Below, piece by piece: positions 33,664 to 46,019 of a DNA stretch of 64,000 nt; within the stretch, counting starts at the first letter, position 1; each line of letters starts with the position of its first letter. The DNA is from Branchiostoma floridae (Eukaryota > Chordata > Leptocardii > Amphioxiformes > Branchiostomatidae). The notes beneath the pieces are model-generated. The model ran no database searches, was not told the DNA's origin, and saw nothing but the letters and a program-made list of their open reading frames with translations. Both the position numbers and the translations under genes were made by a program. The stretch lies in assembly GCF_000003815.2 (NCBI RefSeq), contig NC_049986.1, positions 17,742,457 through 17,806,456 of the forward strand, in the 5' to 3' direction.

Positions 33664-33890
33664 AGGGCCCGTTCACACTTATGCGTATATAAATCCGTAT
33701 GAGTTGCGTGTGTACAATGTTTTGTCTTAAGTAAAGTATGCGGTAGAAAAATTGATATTTTTCGGTTCGGTATTAGACCAGGCTGCACAATCCTGGGTCA
33801 AAGTTACAAACAACTTCTTCCCCGCAGACTTCACCTTTGTCAATACGCAAATCATACGGAGTTGAGTATCCACACAAGTGCGGACGGACC
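33664..33890. mobile_element. Possible diverged TTCACAC-ended element
   Basis: CCGTTCACACTTATGCGTAT and ATCCGTATGAG at the left are loosely mirrored by ATACGCAAATCATACGGAG and CACACAAGTGCGGACGG at the right. The match is weak. Confidence 0.35.
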
Positions 33891-35149
33891 GTCAAAGCAA
33901 ACAGTTTTCACCTTGCTTCATCTACAACAAAAGAAGTTCAAAAATGTCTTTGACTTCAAGAATTTTTGAGCGGATCCCAACTTACATATCTGGGTATGTT
34001 GCCAATTCATACAATTGCCAAATGTAATTCAACACGGGACGCATGACATATAGAAGTTTTTAACAAGTCGTTGTTGAAAGCAGTTTAGATACTTAATAGT
34101 AGAATGTAAAAGTAGTCTGAAGCGTCACGATTACAGTATAGTTTCACGAAGCCAGTTCACGGAGCGAGCCTCCACCATGCCTTCCTACGTTGTATTCGGT
34201 AACATAATTCAGGAGACTACCACATAGCCCAGCTGAGAATGCTTGAGGCGGAGAACATTTGGAAGTGAGCAGAGTTGTCCTGATCCGCACCAGTACGGTC
34301 GGCTTCAGATCGGTGTCACGCCCCTGCATTAGTCCACAGGGGTCGACATGCGGAGAGGAATTCTTGCTTCACACTAAAAAAAAAAACGGAGAAGAAAAAA
34401 ATTTCGGCGAGCGAATACATCTGTCAGCATCACGTGGTCACCCAAGACGTGTTTCAAAATCTACGTGTCGCTGCACGTTGTCATGACAACCGCGGACGCT
34501 GACCAATGGCAGCGGCGGGTTGCTCGCAGACCTGGTGACTGCTGTGCTATCGCACTACCGCCGCTGGCAGCTGAAAACAAACATTACTCACCGGGCCTCT
34601 CCAACCATGCGTTGTCTATCCCCGGCCTTGGCAGCCTGTAGGGCGGGAAGCAACCTGCTTATGTATACTTAAGACGAGGTTTGGTGAGGGAGCGAATTGA
34701 TTCTGGTCCGCCAGTGTTTCCAGAAGGGGGCGCAGAGGCCACGGGAAAACCTGGTACAGGGAATGCCATCTCTCGTGCGATAAGCTACCAGTAACGCCTG
34801 GTGCCTCGTAGCTGGCTTGTTTCACGAAGCCTTGCCCTCGTGCTGAGGGTGTATCTTCTGCAGAACGGGTCGACAGCGAGGCGGGATCTTCGCCGTGACG
34901 GTCCGGACTGGTGCATGCCGCCGGAGAGACCGTCAGCTCATCCCGACGAGCGTTTCCGATGCGACTGACCGGAACCCGGTACGACACTCACGGCAAACTC
35001 ATCGATCAGTTCACGTTTACACAAGGGGCAGTCTACCAGAGGAGCTAACGCAGCAAGGAGGTCCGAGACACCTTTAGGTTTAAGACGAGGTGGCGGGACA
35101 GTCTTAAGAAACAGTTCACCACCGGTTGACCTTGAACTAAGGAACTAAG

Positions 35150-35256
35150 ATGGCATCTACTACAATGGCCAGTTGGAGCACGGCGTTTGTATGGACGATA
35201 TTTTCCGCGTGCCTGTTCTTGTGGTCGAGCGAAGCCCAGTTTCTCCGTCCAGGCGG
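35150..35256 (+). CDS. EGFL7: EGFL7/8-like gene, exon 1 (signal peptide)
   Basis: ATG at 35150 opens a 35-codon frame with a strong signal peptide (MASTTMASWS, then FVWTIFSACLFLWSSEAQ) ending FLRPG, and a consensus donor GTGAGT after 35256 in phase 2. The next in-phase exon is at 51306, where the EMI domain starts (KHVCQ). Vertebrate EGFL7 has the same arrangement: signal peptide, then an RPG-x-VC segment. EGFL7 is a secreted vascular matrix protein; in a cephalochordate the role is unknown. The ~16-kb intron between the exons is filled with repeats. An in-frame upstream stop supports this start. Other EMI proteins remain possible because the EGF domains are not in view. Confidence 0.65.
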
Positions 35257-35596
35257 GTGAGTGAGCACTTGTGTACAAACATTCTTATCACAACAAGGCA
35301 GTAGCATGTAAGTGAGAGTAGGGTGTGTATATATTATAAGGCTTCGGTTGAAAGTACCCTTAAGAGTCCCATTGTCCGCACGGTTTATTCAAACGACGTT
35401 TTCTGTGGATCATTTGCTTCTGTAACTGCGGGTTAACTGTTGTGAAAACACGCCGGAATACTTTCTCACAATGATTGGCTATTCACGGGGCACCACGCCG
35501 GTACACTTGTGACGGTAGCCACACATTCAGACATTTTTTTCTTCTTCTCGCGTTGAACAAAAATCGTATCTCATAACACGTGCATACCCCGTCCTG

Positions 35597-35770
35597 GCAT
35601 CGTGCTGGCGTGACGGTTAGGATGTTGTGGCCCAGAACCCCGAGGTCTTGGTTTTGAATCCCCTGATATGCCACCCATGTTGTGTCCTTGGAAAATGCAC
35701 ATTACACGACTTGCCTCGCTCCTGACTTCGATTGGGGAGGTAACAGCCTTCTACCATTTTCGCTTCACAA
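35597..35770 (+). mobile_element. tRNA-derived SINE (family A)
   Basis: Decayed A and B box region (GGTTAGGATGTTGTGGCCC, then TTGGTTTTGAATCCCC) followed by the family A body GTTGTGTCCTTGGAAAATGC and CTGACTTCGATTGGGGAGGT. Confidence 0.65.
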
Positions 35771-35960
35771 AAGGCTATGGAACTTCCTCTACCTTTTTTT
35801 TTACTTCGATCCACTATCATAGAAGAGCAAAAAAAGAAAAAAAAAACTCGTACGCAGAACCTCGCCATTTTCCTTCCCATCTTGTACTGCTGACAAAACA
35901 TTTTTACATACGATAGTGGCACTTTCTTATCTTAAAATTCCCTGGGTAACGTAGCCTGTC

Positions 35961-36370
35961 CTGGTACAGGTTAGTGGGGACAGGCTACCTGGTACAGGTT
36001 AGTGGGGACAGGCTACCTGGTACAGGTTAGTGGGGACAGGCTACCTGGTACAGGTTAGTGGGGACAGGCTACCTGGTACAGGTTAGTGGGGACAGGCTAC
36101 CTGGTACAGGTTAGTGGGGACAGGCTACCTGGTACAGGTTAGTGGGGACAGGCTACCTGGTACAGGTTAGTGGGGACAGGCTACCTGGTACAGGTTAGTG
36201 GGGACAGGCTACCTGGTACAGGTTAGTGGGGACAGGCTACCTGGTACAGGTTAGTGGGGACAGGCTACCTGGTACAGGTTAGTGGGGACAGGCTACCTGG
36301 TACAGGTTAGTGGGGACAGGCTACCTGGTACAGGTTAGTGGGGACAGGCTACCTGGTACAGGTTAATGGG
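35961..36370 (+). repeat. Minisatellite: 28-bp unit x 14.6, essentially identical
   Basis: The unit is CTGGTACAGGTTAGTGGGGA plus CAGGCTAC. Fourteen complete units from 35961 show no difference by eye; the last partial unit has one change (TTAATGGG). The first unit is preceded by GTAGCCTGTC, the inverse of the unit's own end, so the array's left edge can fold. Confidence 0.95.
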
Positions 36371-36929
36371 ATGCATGGTCTTTAACCGTAGCGATACGCA
36401 CCAGAAATTCTCGATCCACAGAGCCAATACTATAAATACTTGCGTCCTCAACAAGCTTCGACCAAACCAAATCACGGCTTCATGCTGACGTTACCATACA
36501 CAGAGAGCTTGAAAGGCCCCTGCGCTTTAAGTGGAACCATTATTTGAACGACCTGTCAGATCCGAAAGCCGGAAAGATAACGGTAGAAGCTATTAAAGCA
36601 CCTGCCAATTTCAACATTTATTGTTTTCTGTGCACGTGCAAAATGTGCAGCTCAATAGTACAAAGAGGCAGTGGTAGTTAAGCGTCTTTAACAGAAACGA
36701 ACTTGAATGTCGTACGAAGAAATCCAAACGTTAGTGTGAAATCGGAATAGATTCCTGAAATGACACGAGAGTCTTTGTAATGCGCTAATGTCCAAACAAA
36801 TAGGACAAGCAGCACGCGTTGACAGACGAACACACACAGGCGCCCGAAAGGGAGTGGTATCGAATTCCGTAAATTAACTAAAACACTCATAATTGATTTC
36901 TTTTTTTCTCTCTTTCCCTGAGCTTGTCC

Positions 36930-37085
36930 TTGTAGCCTCACAGTTGAGCTGACCAATCAGTTGGTAACTGGTAGACCCCGGTTCAATCCTGGCTAGGTGA
37001 TGTCGGTTAGGGTTGCAAGGACCTTTGCTGGTCCCATGTTCAATGAGGGGAAGAGTTAGCAACACCTCCCTATAAAAAATATAAC
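36930..37085 (+). mobile_element. tRNA-derived SINE (family B)
   Basis: CAGTTGGTAACTGGTAGACC and CCCGGTTCAATCCTGGCTAG give the tRNA-like head. GTCGGTTAGGGTTGC, GGTCCCATGTTC, AGAGTTAGCAACACCTCCCT form the body shared with 40366, 53092, 58065 and 63675. Confidence 0.65.
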
Positions 37086-37423
37086 CCTGCTACTAAAAAG
37101 GCAAGAAAAATACTGTTCTATGTGCCACTAGCTAGGTACTAAAAAGGTCTGAGCGAACGAATTTTCCCTGAGCTTTTACATCAAACAGTTTAGCAGCCAC
37201 GTTGAGTACCTCACAGGGAATATACAACCCGGGCACATTCCGAAAATGTCTACGGGGGCCGTTCCAGACGTGTGCCAAGCGACCCTGCTTAGCACTTTTC
37301 TCGGGCGACAAGTATAACCAACACTACGGACAGCAGGAAAGCGGGGAAGGCAGACGGGGCCACATTCTCTCGTGTAAGACGAGACAACAGCTAGTGAAGG
37401 CGGAGTCGCACATGCCGCGTTTC

Positions 37424-37870
37424 TTCTGTTGAACGTTGTTCGTTTTCCCTACTAGAACTATCCTAGGGTGAACTAGTTGCCTCTAAGTATTGTAGGATGA
37501 TTTTCCATAGATAGCTTTAAACAACGCCTGCAGACAGATGTGCAAGGCTAGGTGTGACAGGTCGTTCAGTGTAATATAACCAGCTGCTGTCGCGCCGCGT
37601 GCCTGCAAAGCTGTTTCTTCTGTTGAACGATGTTCGTTTTCCCTAATAGAACTATCTTAGGGTGAACTAGTTGCCTCTAAGTACTGTAGGATCATTCTCG
37701 ATACATAGCTTTGATTGAACAATAACACTTACAGACAGATGTGACAGGTCGTTCGGTGTAATACACTTAGTAACCAGCTGCTGCCGCGCCGCGTGCCTGC
37801 AAAGCTGGTGTGTAACACCGAACTTCGGCGCGGTTATACCGACTATATAGATTACAGATATGGATGTTCA
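37424..37870 (+). mobile_element. Tandem LINE-like 3' tails (two ~190-bp copies)
   Basis: TTCTTCTGTTGAACG at 37424 and 37616 starts two direct copies: GTTTTCCCTA, TAGGGTGAACTAGTTGCC, GTGACAGGTCGTTC, AACCAGCTGCTG, GCGTGCCTGCAAAGCTG. The second continues to CGGTTATACCGACTATATAG and ATTACAGATATGG, a short-repeat tail. It provides the empty site for the MITE at 31812. Confidence 0.65.
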
Positions 37871-38516
37871 GTCAGGATCTGACAGAAGCAACTACTGACA
37901 ATGACCTGTGACGTCCGCTTCCCTAGCAAGACAGCTGCATTTGGTGTGACACATCTGTGACTGTTCTAGCCTGGTGTCTGTTCTACTCTAACTCCGGCTC
38001 GCTCGTCCGTACTGGTCAAATAATGTGATATCATTGTTACAAACATTATGACGTGTAAAAGTAGTTAACACGGTTTTCGACTGGAAAACTTTTTTGAACT
38101 AGAATAGTGTGATAAATGGTAATTATTTTCGTTTGAGGAACTAACTTTGTTACCGTGACGAATAAGCAAATCTTTGAGTTTCTGCAGTAACGCAGGTGTA
38201 CCACAGGTGAGGGATCACGCACACAGGGCGTGATTCACAGGAGTAGTCTGTTCGTTCGACGCAGTGCACGGCACGCAGGAAACCACAAGATCGTTGTTTA
38301 AGGTAATGTAATGTTTCTGTTTGAGTAGCAAGTTCTTGTATTAGGGAGACCTGTGTAGGCATGATGCAGAAATAGGCAGTGCTGCCGAATGTGCTTGACA
38401 CGGAAGCGACCTGAGGAGCCAGTCGGAGCGGGTACGGGCTGGATACACCAGGCCAGCTGAGGAATATCCCGGGAATGTCTCCACTCTGTCGTAAATCTGT
38501 CGTAAGTCGCACGTGC

Positions 38517-38616
38517 NNNNNNNNNNNNNNNNNNNNNNNNNNNNNNNNNNNNNNNNNNNNNNNNNNNNNNNNNNNNNNNNNNNNNNNNNNNNNNNNNNNN
38601 NNNNNNNNNNNNNNNN
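38517..38616. other. Assembly gap (100 N)
   Basis: Run of 100 N flanked on the right by a short CA run. Confidence 0.98.
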
Positions 38617-38717
38617 TACACACACACTTAATATCATCGTAATCCATTTATGAATCATTCAGTTGTGCTAACTTAAAATATTTGGTTGTGCTGACCTAAA
38701 ATATTGTGCATGTGTGT

Positions 38718-38718
<1 letters not shown>

Positions 38719-38753
<35 letters not shown>

Positions 38754-38787
38754 ACACGCGCGCGCGCGCACACACTCACACATACAC

Positions 38788-38833
<46 letters not shown>

Positions 38834-38915
38834 TCATACACACACACGCGCACATACACACATACACACACACGCGCGCGCTCATACACACACATATACA
38901 CATAAACACAATACA
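38719..38915. repeat. (CA)n with CG-rich interruptions
   Basis: CA dinucleotides interrupted by CGCGCG blocks (38758-38770, 38873-38880). Confidence 0.9.
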
Positions 38916-39179
38916 TTGTATCTCCAATTTTCAAAGCTCGGTAGTAGGGGCATCTTTTTTTTTGTGCGTGACTTATACCTTGTTCGCTAAAAATAGAGCA
39001 ACCATTTCTTAAAACCACAAACAAGCTGACATAGCATCGTTTCGAACACATTCACCGACAGGAAATATTTTCATGGCAATAAATTCATGCCAAAGCATCA
39101 TATTCTCGGTGAAAGTATATTACGCGTTCTGCAAATATGTCATTTTTCTCAAAAGTGCTTTATTTTGATTTGTACCACC

Positions 39180-39405
39180 GGCCCTGGCTCCCATCTCACT
39201 AGGGCCGCGACCTACAATTTGTCAGATCGTTCCACATATTCTATAGGCAAAGAACAAATCCTTTTACGCTTTATGTGCTTTGTTGTCTTTTTAATCACGC
39301 GTTTACATTTTGCAAGATGTTCCAATTATGAAGTGGAGTATTGCACAAATCCGATCTTGGTCGTAGCGAGGTCGCAGCGAGGTTTTGGCGCGATCGCCGT
39401 CTAGA
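39180..39405. mobile_element. MITE, CACTAGGGC...GATCGC family
   Basis: CTCACTAGGGCCGCGACCTA at the left is paralleled inversely by GGTCGCAGCGAGG and GCGCGATCGCCGTCTAGAGG at the right. It shares GACCTACAATTTG, AAGAACAAATC and TTTACA words with 55606-55845; similar ends occur at 31390 and 43745. Confidence 0.5.
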
Positions 39406-40365
39406 GGAATGGAGGAAAGGAAGAGGAGGATTTCCCATACAAACACATCTCCTGTTTTAACACGGCTATTGAAAACTGGACCAGTCAAAGACAAAACATT
39501 CCCAACTTGTGTCTGTCACTGTCTGCGATCTTTGACGAAATTGGAGGGGAGTCCACGACCCCCTAGCCAAACACACTCGCATTACCGTGCAAAAACAGCG
39601 CGCGCTATGTAGACTTGCCTTTCGGTTTGTGACGTTTACTTTGCACTTAACTGAGGTGCCGGAGCTCGGCAGAGCGTCAATGGACCGATCCCAAAACCCC
39701 GCCCCCTGTTCGATCATGGTTCTATTTCGAACACCTCCGTAAAAAATAGCCATTTCTGTCCAATAGTTATGGGGCAGTTTTTCGAGGTGAGGTGTTCGAA
39801 ATAGAATAGGGGGTTCTATCTGTTCGATATGGCGTTCGACAGGATCGGTCCATTAAGACGACAGTGAAAAGTAATGGTTTCTTTTAAGACGTCCGGTAAA
39901 TTGTCTCTAGATTTAAGACTCGCAGCTGTCCACATGTCAGTGATTTGTAATGGGCAGTGCTTACGGTGTAATATTCCCCCCACTACAGGTGTGTATGGAA
40001 CGCATAGTTGTAAATAAATAGTAAGACGTGATCAAAATTTAAAATGTGGCTTTTCTCCTTCGACTAGTCTGTTTTAGTATATTCCTATTTCGAATTCCAG
40101 TTAGGATTTATGTTTGGGTATAAACTTTAGTCGGTCACAGCATTTTATTTTCCAAATTTTAACATAGTTGGCACAAACCGTAGACCTTGTTGAAAAGTAA
40201 ACCTTAACGAAACGTTACAAAATGTTATCGCCTTTTTAAGTACGATCAATGCGTACAACATGTATGCTACTTTACTGGTAGGTACGCCACGTCCAGTCTC
40301 TAAATATGACGTTTTCGTAATAGGCTCCAAAGCAACCACCTTTATGGTGTTAAACATTATGGGAT

Positions 40366-40830
40366 GTCCCTGTAGCTCGGCTGGTAGCAGTTTTACAGTT
40401 GAGCTCCTGGTTCCAATTCATCGGTAAGGCTTCGGTCACATTTCCAAACCGGGGCCCGGACGGGCAGCTTTCGGGAGCAAAAAGAATGATGTGAAAGACA
40501 TCAAAATGTCAAAATAAGATCAATTGGCATGATATGTGTGTATTTCAAGGTATAAATTTAGATTTTTCGTTTCTTAAAACATCCCGGCCAGGCCCCGGTG
40601 TGAAAATGTGACCTTAGCCTAACTGGGAGTCCCTGGTTCAATCCTGGGTAGGGCAACTTGGTTGGGGCTGCACCTGTCTTTCGGAAGAAACGTAAAATGG
40701 GGGTCCCGTGCGTTCAAAGAAATGCCTCGAGCACGTTAAAGGAGAAGGGCTAGCAACCTATCCCTTTAGTTTAAGGCATATACCCTGCTACTGGAACAGC
40801 AGTGAAACTTGCTGCTGTATGCGGCAAGAG
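40366..40830 (+). mobile_element. SINE (family B) interrupted by a TIR element
   Basis: The head GTCCCTGTAGCTCGGCTGGT and CAGTTGAGCTCCTGG (40366-40425) continues after the insertion at 40427-40620 as GGTTCAATCCTGGGTAGGGC, GGTTGGGGCTGCACCTGTCT, TTCGGAAGAAACGT and AGGGCTAGCAACC. Confidence 0.7.
40427..40620. mobile_element. TIR element inserted in SINE (GGTCACATTT...GGGGCC ends)
   Basis: AGGCTTCGGTCACATTTCC and AAACCGGGGCCCGG at the left mirror CCGGCCAGGCCCCGGTGTG and AAAATGTGACCTTAGCCT at the right. A diverged relative is at 52886-53069, and partial ends are at 56063 and 56538. Confidence 0.65.
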
Positions 40831-41679
40831 AGAGACATTACAAAGGTCTGCACCAACATGAGATCAAATTATAGCCTTGTGACGATGACCAACTTAAAAA
40901 ATCCCTTTGAAATGAGGTTATTTGATAGCTAATACATTTATATCTTTGGTCCATCTGTTCAGATCTGGCCGGTTACACAGTCTAATGGAAAAGACGTTCT
41001 GGTGGAGTTTGAACAAATATAACTACCGATTAATGGCCAGGGATCAAGTGTCGGCAAAACAAACATTTCTCCATGGGACAATATGGAAGAAGGGTTGCGC
41101 GTGCACAACGGACAAACAAGCTTAAGGTCCTTTTCTCATGGGGAAAAAAGAGTGCGGACCCCTCAATGAGTGTGAAAACGATATACCTCTAGTTATCTCC
41201 TAACATCTCTCTAGTTAACGTTATTTTCTAGTTTTGTATGATATTTGAGTAGCTTCATACGTGTGATATAACAACACTTGCAATGACCAAGTGAATAGAG
41301 TGTTCGAATTGCATTCGGTAACTAGTTAACTAGGAGGTTCGATCCAAGATCCACGTCCTAGTCATATCAAAGACATTTAGAAATGTTTCACGACGCTTTT
41401 GGTAGTTGAACACACGCCACTACCAGGAGACAAGCCCCCTGCTGTAGTGATTGTGCAAAGCTTTGTGGCCCAAGGGCCAAATGGAGATGGGTGCAGCCGC
41501 TATGTGCACCATATGTCGTGTAACCGGAGAGAGAATCTAGGTCTACTTTTGTCCGACATCAGTACTTTTCTGATTGGCAGATCTTCATTCCAAAGTCTAC
41601 AGCATTTAAGTGGTTTTGGCGTTTCAGAAAACCTTTCTCCGGTGGAGCTACTGATGCGTGCTATGCAGACAGCAGGAAA

Positions 41680-41895
41680 TATCGTATTCAGCATTTACCT
41701 TCGCCAGAAGGTTGTGTTTGGGTAGCTTGTGTGTGCATGTCCATATGTATGAATATATGAATAACTCGAGTAGGCCTGGATGGATTAATAGCTTCATATT
41801 TGATATGTTAGTAGGTCTTGATAAGATCGTGAAATGATTAGATTTTAAGCCACCTAGCGGCTTATTATAGTATCACAGTGAACTTCCGTTTTTGT
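41680..41895. mobile_element. TTCGCCAAGAA-type repeat
   Basis: TTTACCTTCGCCAGAAGGTT, GGGTAGCTTGTGTGTG, ATAACTCGAGTAGGCCTGGA, TGGATTAATAGCTTCATATT and CCACCTAGCGGCTTATTATA. It is related to 32490-32700. Confidence 0.5.
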
Positions 41896-42732
41896 CCCAT
41901 CCCCCTCAATGCTCGAAAGAAGATGATTGTATCTTTTGACCCAAAGATGAGACGGTCATCAAATTGGTCCAGTGGATATCTATTGTTCAGCATTTGTCTT
42001 ATAATTTTCATGAAATATGAGAAAAGTCAGCACAGTATCTCTCGAAATTCCCGAGAAGAAGAAAATTATTTACCCTTTTCCATCAGTATGTTTAAGACAG
42101 ACAGTTTCCTGATCAGCTTTGTGAAATCTTGAAGAACTTAATGGCGGCAACTGTGTCATAGTTAACGTGAAAAAAAGCAATACTTCATGTTTATCCTTTC
42201 TTACTGTTTGTGAGGATTTTGCAGGCAGCTGTCAAGACCCAATATGTGCCACCAAAACACGGTGTAACCCGAGAACATGTCTGTAACACGGTCCAACCGA
42301 TAATTTACAAACACGGAGGGTCATGTGCGTAATGCCTCTTCACACCTCCCCAATCCCTGTGTCCTGCAGCCTTATCGTTCTTACACAAACAAGTTCCCTG
42401 GCTTCAGACATCCGCCATTGTTTTGGAAGGGGATTTATCGGTGTAAGGTCTTAGACGGGGTCGCTCAGGTTTTTTCGGCTTTATTTTGTGTGTAAAATCC
42501 AGATGGTCTGTTCGTTTTTCACTGTCAGGATCCGCTTCTGGTTTCTGTTTTTACGCTTTAACGTTTGAGTGTAAGGAGACTGCATGCACGGAATGGCTGG
42601 GGAACAGCGAAAGGCACGGCTGCGGTCAGGGCAAAGTCCACTGCCCTAAAACATATAAACTCTTGAAGCTTTTCATCTTCAACATTTCGGGCGATGCCTT
42701 TTTATATCATTGTCATATGTCACTTGGCATTC

Positions 42733-43060
42733 ATTAACTTTGGCAAGAGGGTTTTGTTTTCGGTGTCGTTTGTGTGTGTGTGTGTGCATGTGCGTGTGTG
42801 TGTGTGTGCGTGTGCGTGTGTGTGTGCGTGTGTGTGTGTGTGTGTGTCTGTGTGTGTCTGTGTGTGTGTGTGTGTGTGTTATCTCCGCCTGGAGACAGTA
42901 TAATTTCAGTTAGCTGTAAATAGATCATCAAGATATCTAATAGGTGGGTGGTGGTCGAAACGACGGTCAAGTTCGATAATAGTCCTCCTAGTGGCTGTAT
43001 ATGGTATTGCAGTGGAGCTTCCGCTTTTGATATCTCCTGATGCGCACATTCTATGGTCAT
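42733..43060. mobile_element. TTCGCCAAGAA-type repeat with (GT)n
   Basis: TTGGCAAGAGGGTTTTGTTT leads into a GT-rich tract at 42769-42880. CTAATAGGTGGGTGGTGGTC, CTCCTAGTGGCTGTATATGG and GAGCTTCCGCTTTTGATATC then follow, the same order as at 32490-32700. Confidence 0.55.
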
Positions 43061-43416
43061 TTTGACCTTCGTCAATTTGATTTGGTTGTTTGCTATGTAG
43101 CAAATTGGCTGAACCTACGTGATGTTTTCCATGGAACTGTGTCAGTTTTACATTTACAGTGATATCTTATCTGTCTGTTTGGCGAGCCGTACATTTGTCC
43201 TGGCAGCACTTTGTGGGGTGAGATGATGCAATAATGAGATTTACTTTTACTCAGCAAGTCATAGTATACCAGCCTGAATATCCTTGCATAGGACACGCGC
43301 AAAATCGCACGTACCATTGGCCTATATGTACTAACATGTGATAATTCCTGCATTGTAGATATAGGGCGACACATAGGAAACTACCAACATAGACTGTACA
43401 TGTTTTAGATAGTTTG

Positions 43417-43490
43417 ATAAAGGTTAGACATCCAGGTAAAATTATTTACTTAAGCAACTGGCCACGGTCAGACGTTTCAGACGGCGTTTT
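43417..43490 (-). mobile_element. Retroelement fragment (ACATCCAGGTAA family)
   Basis: Plus strand: GGTTAGACATCCAGGTAAAA, CTTAAGCAACTGGCCACGGT, CAGACGTTTCAGACGG. It is a shortened relative of 24955-25058, lacking the stem and CTGACGA parts. Confidence 0.45.
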
Positions 43491-43499
43491 CCATATTGG

Positions 43500-45656
43500 A
43501 TAGTCTTTGCTGTTGAGTTATTTAGTTAGAATTGTTGTTAAGGGTTTAATCACATTCGTCGAACGATCGTCGTGAAATCGGATAACTGAAGGCATTCTTG
43601 GGATGGTTGTACGTGGGTTCTTGGGTTGTTGTGTCGTGTGAAATCCACCTGTCTTGATATTAAAAAAACAGTCTTTTACCCTTGTTATCTTATTAATTGA
43701 TTAATTAATTGTTTTTTTCCGTGACTAATTTACGGGAGACCCTCTTTTCACTAGGAGGACCCGTGCAGCCACCAAAATCGGAATTTTGTGATCATGGTTG
43801 GAATATGATGCAAGATTTAGATATGCTTTAAAAGACAAGTCAAAACAACATGCAAAATGACGTTCTTTTTTAAAAATTCTTTATTCAAAAATAACATTAC
43901 AAAACATAAACAAAAGATGAACCATCCATATAAATCATATATACAAAGGAAACGTAAATATTAAGTAAAACATAAATCAAACAGACTGATTTATCCTTTG
44001 TAACTACATTTTTCCCACTTTCCCATGGTCCTTGACCATTTTCCCTCTCTTGTTAGCAATTTGACCCTGAACCCTTTCGAAGAGATTAACATATTTAATA
44101 AAATTTGATTAAAAGTACGTTCTTTGTCTTTGTAATTTGCTGTAAGATCTGTCCAATTTTTGGTAGCGAGACGCAGTGGAGACGGGCGTTATGAACACTT
44201 AAATGACGTTTGCAAAACACCTCATAACACGTACTGTGATACACTCGCATGATTTCAGCCGACCAATAGCCTTGAACAACTTGTTCTCGCTGTCCATCAC
44301 GTACGACTTACGTTCTGTCATGGAGAACCATAGCATGTTGCTCTTATCTTCTTCTTCAGCGTGATTAAAAGATGCACTTTCCTTTATCTGTGTCTTTAAC
44401 AACCGTACGTAACAGCCAGGGCTGGCTTGTCAATTCAGAAATGGTTGGGTGAGGAAGTAGCGTGACCAAGTAGAACAACATAGGGGCTATCATGCCCGAC
44501 TTACGCCCAATCCACGACAATCAAAACTAGTTAAGCCAGTTTTTTTTCGGGCTTACTTCATTGTACAAACTTCTCAGCTTTGTTTTTAAAGGGTGTGTTT
44601 GGTCCTTGGTTTGGTGAGTTTCTAGAAATTACAAAGTTGATAACTCCTCGGGTCTTCTGTCAACTATGTGCGGAGAGGACAGTTGTCAAATAAACATTGG
44701 TCCTTCAGATGTGGTTTACTGGTGTACTCAGACGGTTAGAGTTTACAGTTCCTCCATGGTATGAGGTCTGTGTTTAAAGGTTTCGCGCCATATAACAGGG
44801 TTAAGCCTCTTTAAACACTCATCAAATGCTCTTTCACTTTTGCTAAGTCCTGCACAAACAGGGCTTCTATGTTTGGGCCGAGCAGCTTGTTCGGTTTCTT
44901 TGGAAGCGAGGACCGCGGCAGTCTGCAGGTATCGATTAGAAATTCGAAGCACGTTCTAAAAACTTTGTGGCGAGGATTTTTGCAGAGGCCCTACTGTGGT
45001 GTGATGGTGTAAGGAACTGGTGCAACGTGTTTACTTAAGTCTCAGAAAATCTGACCACAAACTTTTCTACCTATGTTTGTTGGTGGGATAACTCAAATAG
45101 CAAACGTCCGTGTTTTTCTGGATTTATTTCTTAAGGTTTTCAGCTGTCAGTAAAACTACTCAAGGGTAGAAAAACACTTCTACTTGGCGATAAATCATTA
45201 CATCATTTTGTGTTTTTACAAATCTGCTTGCTTCCTGTAAACATCATGACCTTGCCGACATATTACATTATAAATCATCGTCAATAAGGTTTCAGAACGT
45301 CATAAGTTTCAAATGCAGTTGGCTGTAGAAACCAAGTTTGGTGAGGGTTCATTGATTGTTTGTATCTCGTTTGTCCACTTCTCAATATATCAGTAGTGCG
45401 TTTTTTTGTATCAATATTAAAAGATTGACATTAATACAATATTCTACCTTTTAATGGTTTGGCTGTTCAGCACACACTGCCCAACTAGACAATACCACAA
45501 CCACCTATGGAGGTATCTTTATAGTATGGAGAAACTGTAGAAAGTTCCAGTATCATTAACAAACACTCACTGTACATGTGGTCTTCCGATGAGAACACCC
45601 ACTGTGCCCGTAGACCCTTCTAGATATGAGTGATCTGATTGAGTCATAGTAGGAGA
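43500..45656. other. No recognised feature
   Basis: Intronic sequence of the EGFL7/8-like gene if that model holds. CTTTATTC at 43880 (AATAAAG on the minus strand) could be a poly(A) signal, but no minus-strand exon was identifiable. Confidence 0.4.
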
Positions 45657-45892
45657 AGGTGGTATATTGTGTTAGGTCGCTATTGTGCGGCACTGCGGGG
45701 TTCGTTTACTGCGTGTATTTTTCGCCGATTTTGGATGATTTAGATATTGCCTAATACGTAAAAGTATGACTTAGAATACGAAAAAAATGCACATAACGTA
45801 TAAAAAATCGTTCTTCATCTCTGGAATTCGTTGAGTCATCTACGAACCCCGCAGTGCCGCACCGGTGCCCCAAGTGCAGTGAGATACCACCT
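45657..45892. mobile_element. Harbinger-like MITE, copy 2
   Basis: AGGTGGTAT and ATACCACCT ends. The right arm CGAACCCCGCAGTGCCGCAC, CGGTGCCCCAAGTGCAGTGA is near-consensus; the left arm has a replaced patch (GTTAGGTCGCTATTG). No clean TAA duplication is seen. Confidence 0.65.
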
Positions 45893-46019
45893 ATACGTGA
45901 TAGCAGGACAATTGAATCTTCTGCCCGAAGGCTTGGAGCAATATTGTCTAGGGGGGCTTAGAACACAAGTGGACTCAATGACCTTCACAATCACACATCA
46001 AAGGGTGCCGCTGTAAACA

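Noticed and set aside
43860-44402. 3' end of a minus-strand gene (AATAAAG at about 43880, 67-codon frame upstream)
   Set aside because: No acceptor or recognisable peptide supports an exon; the signal-like word is common in AT-rich DNA.
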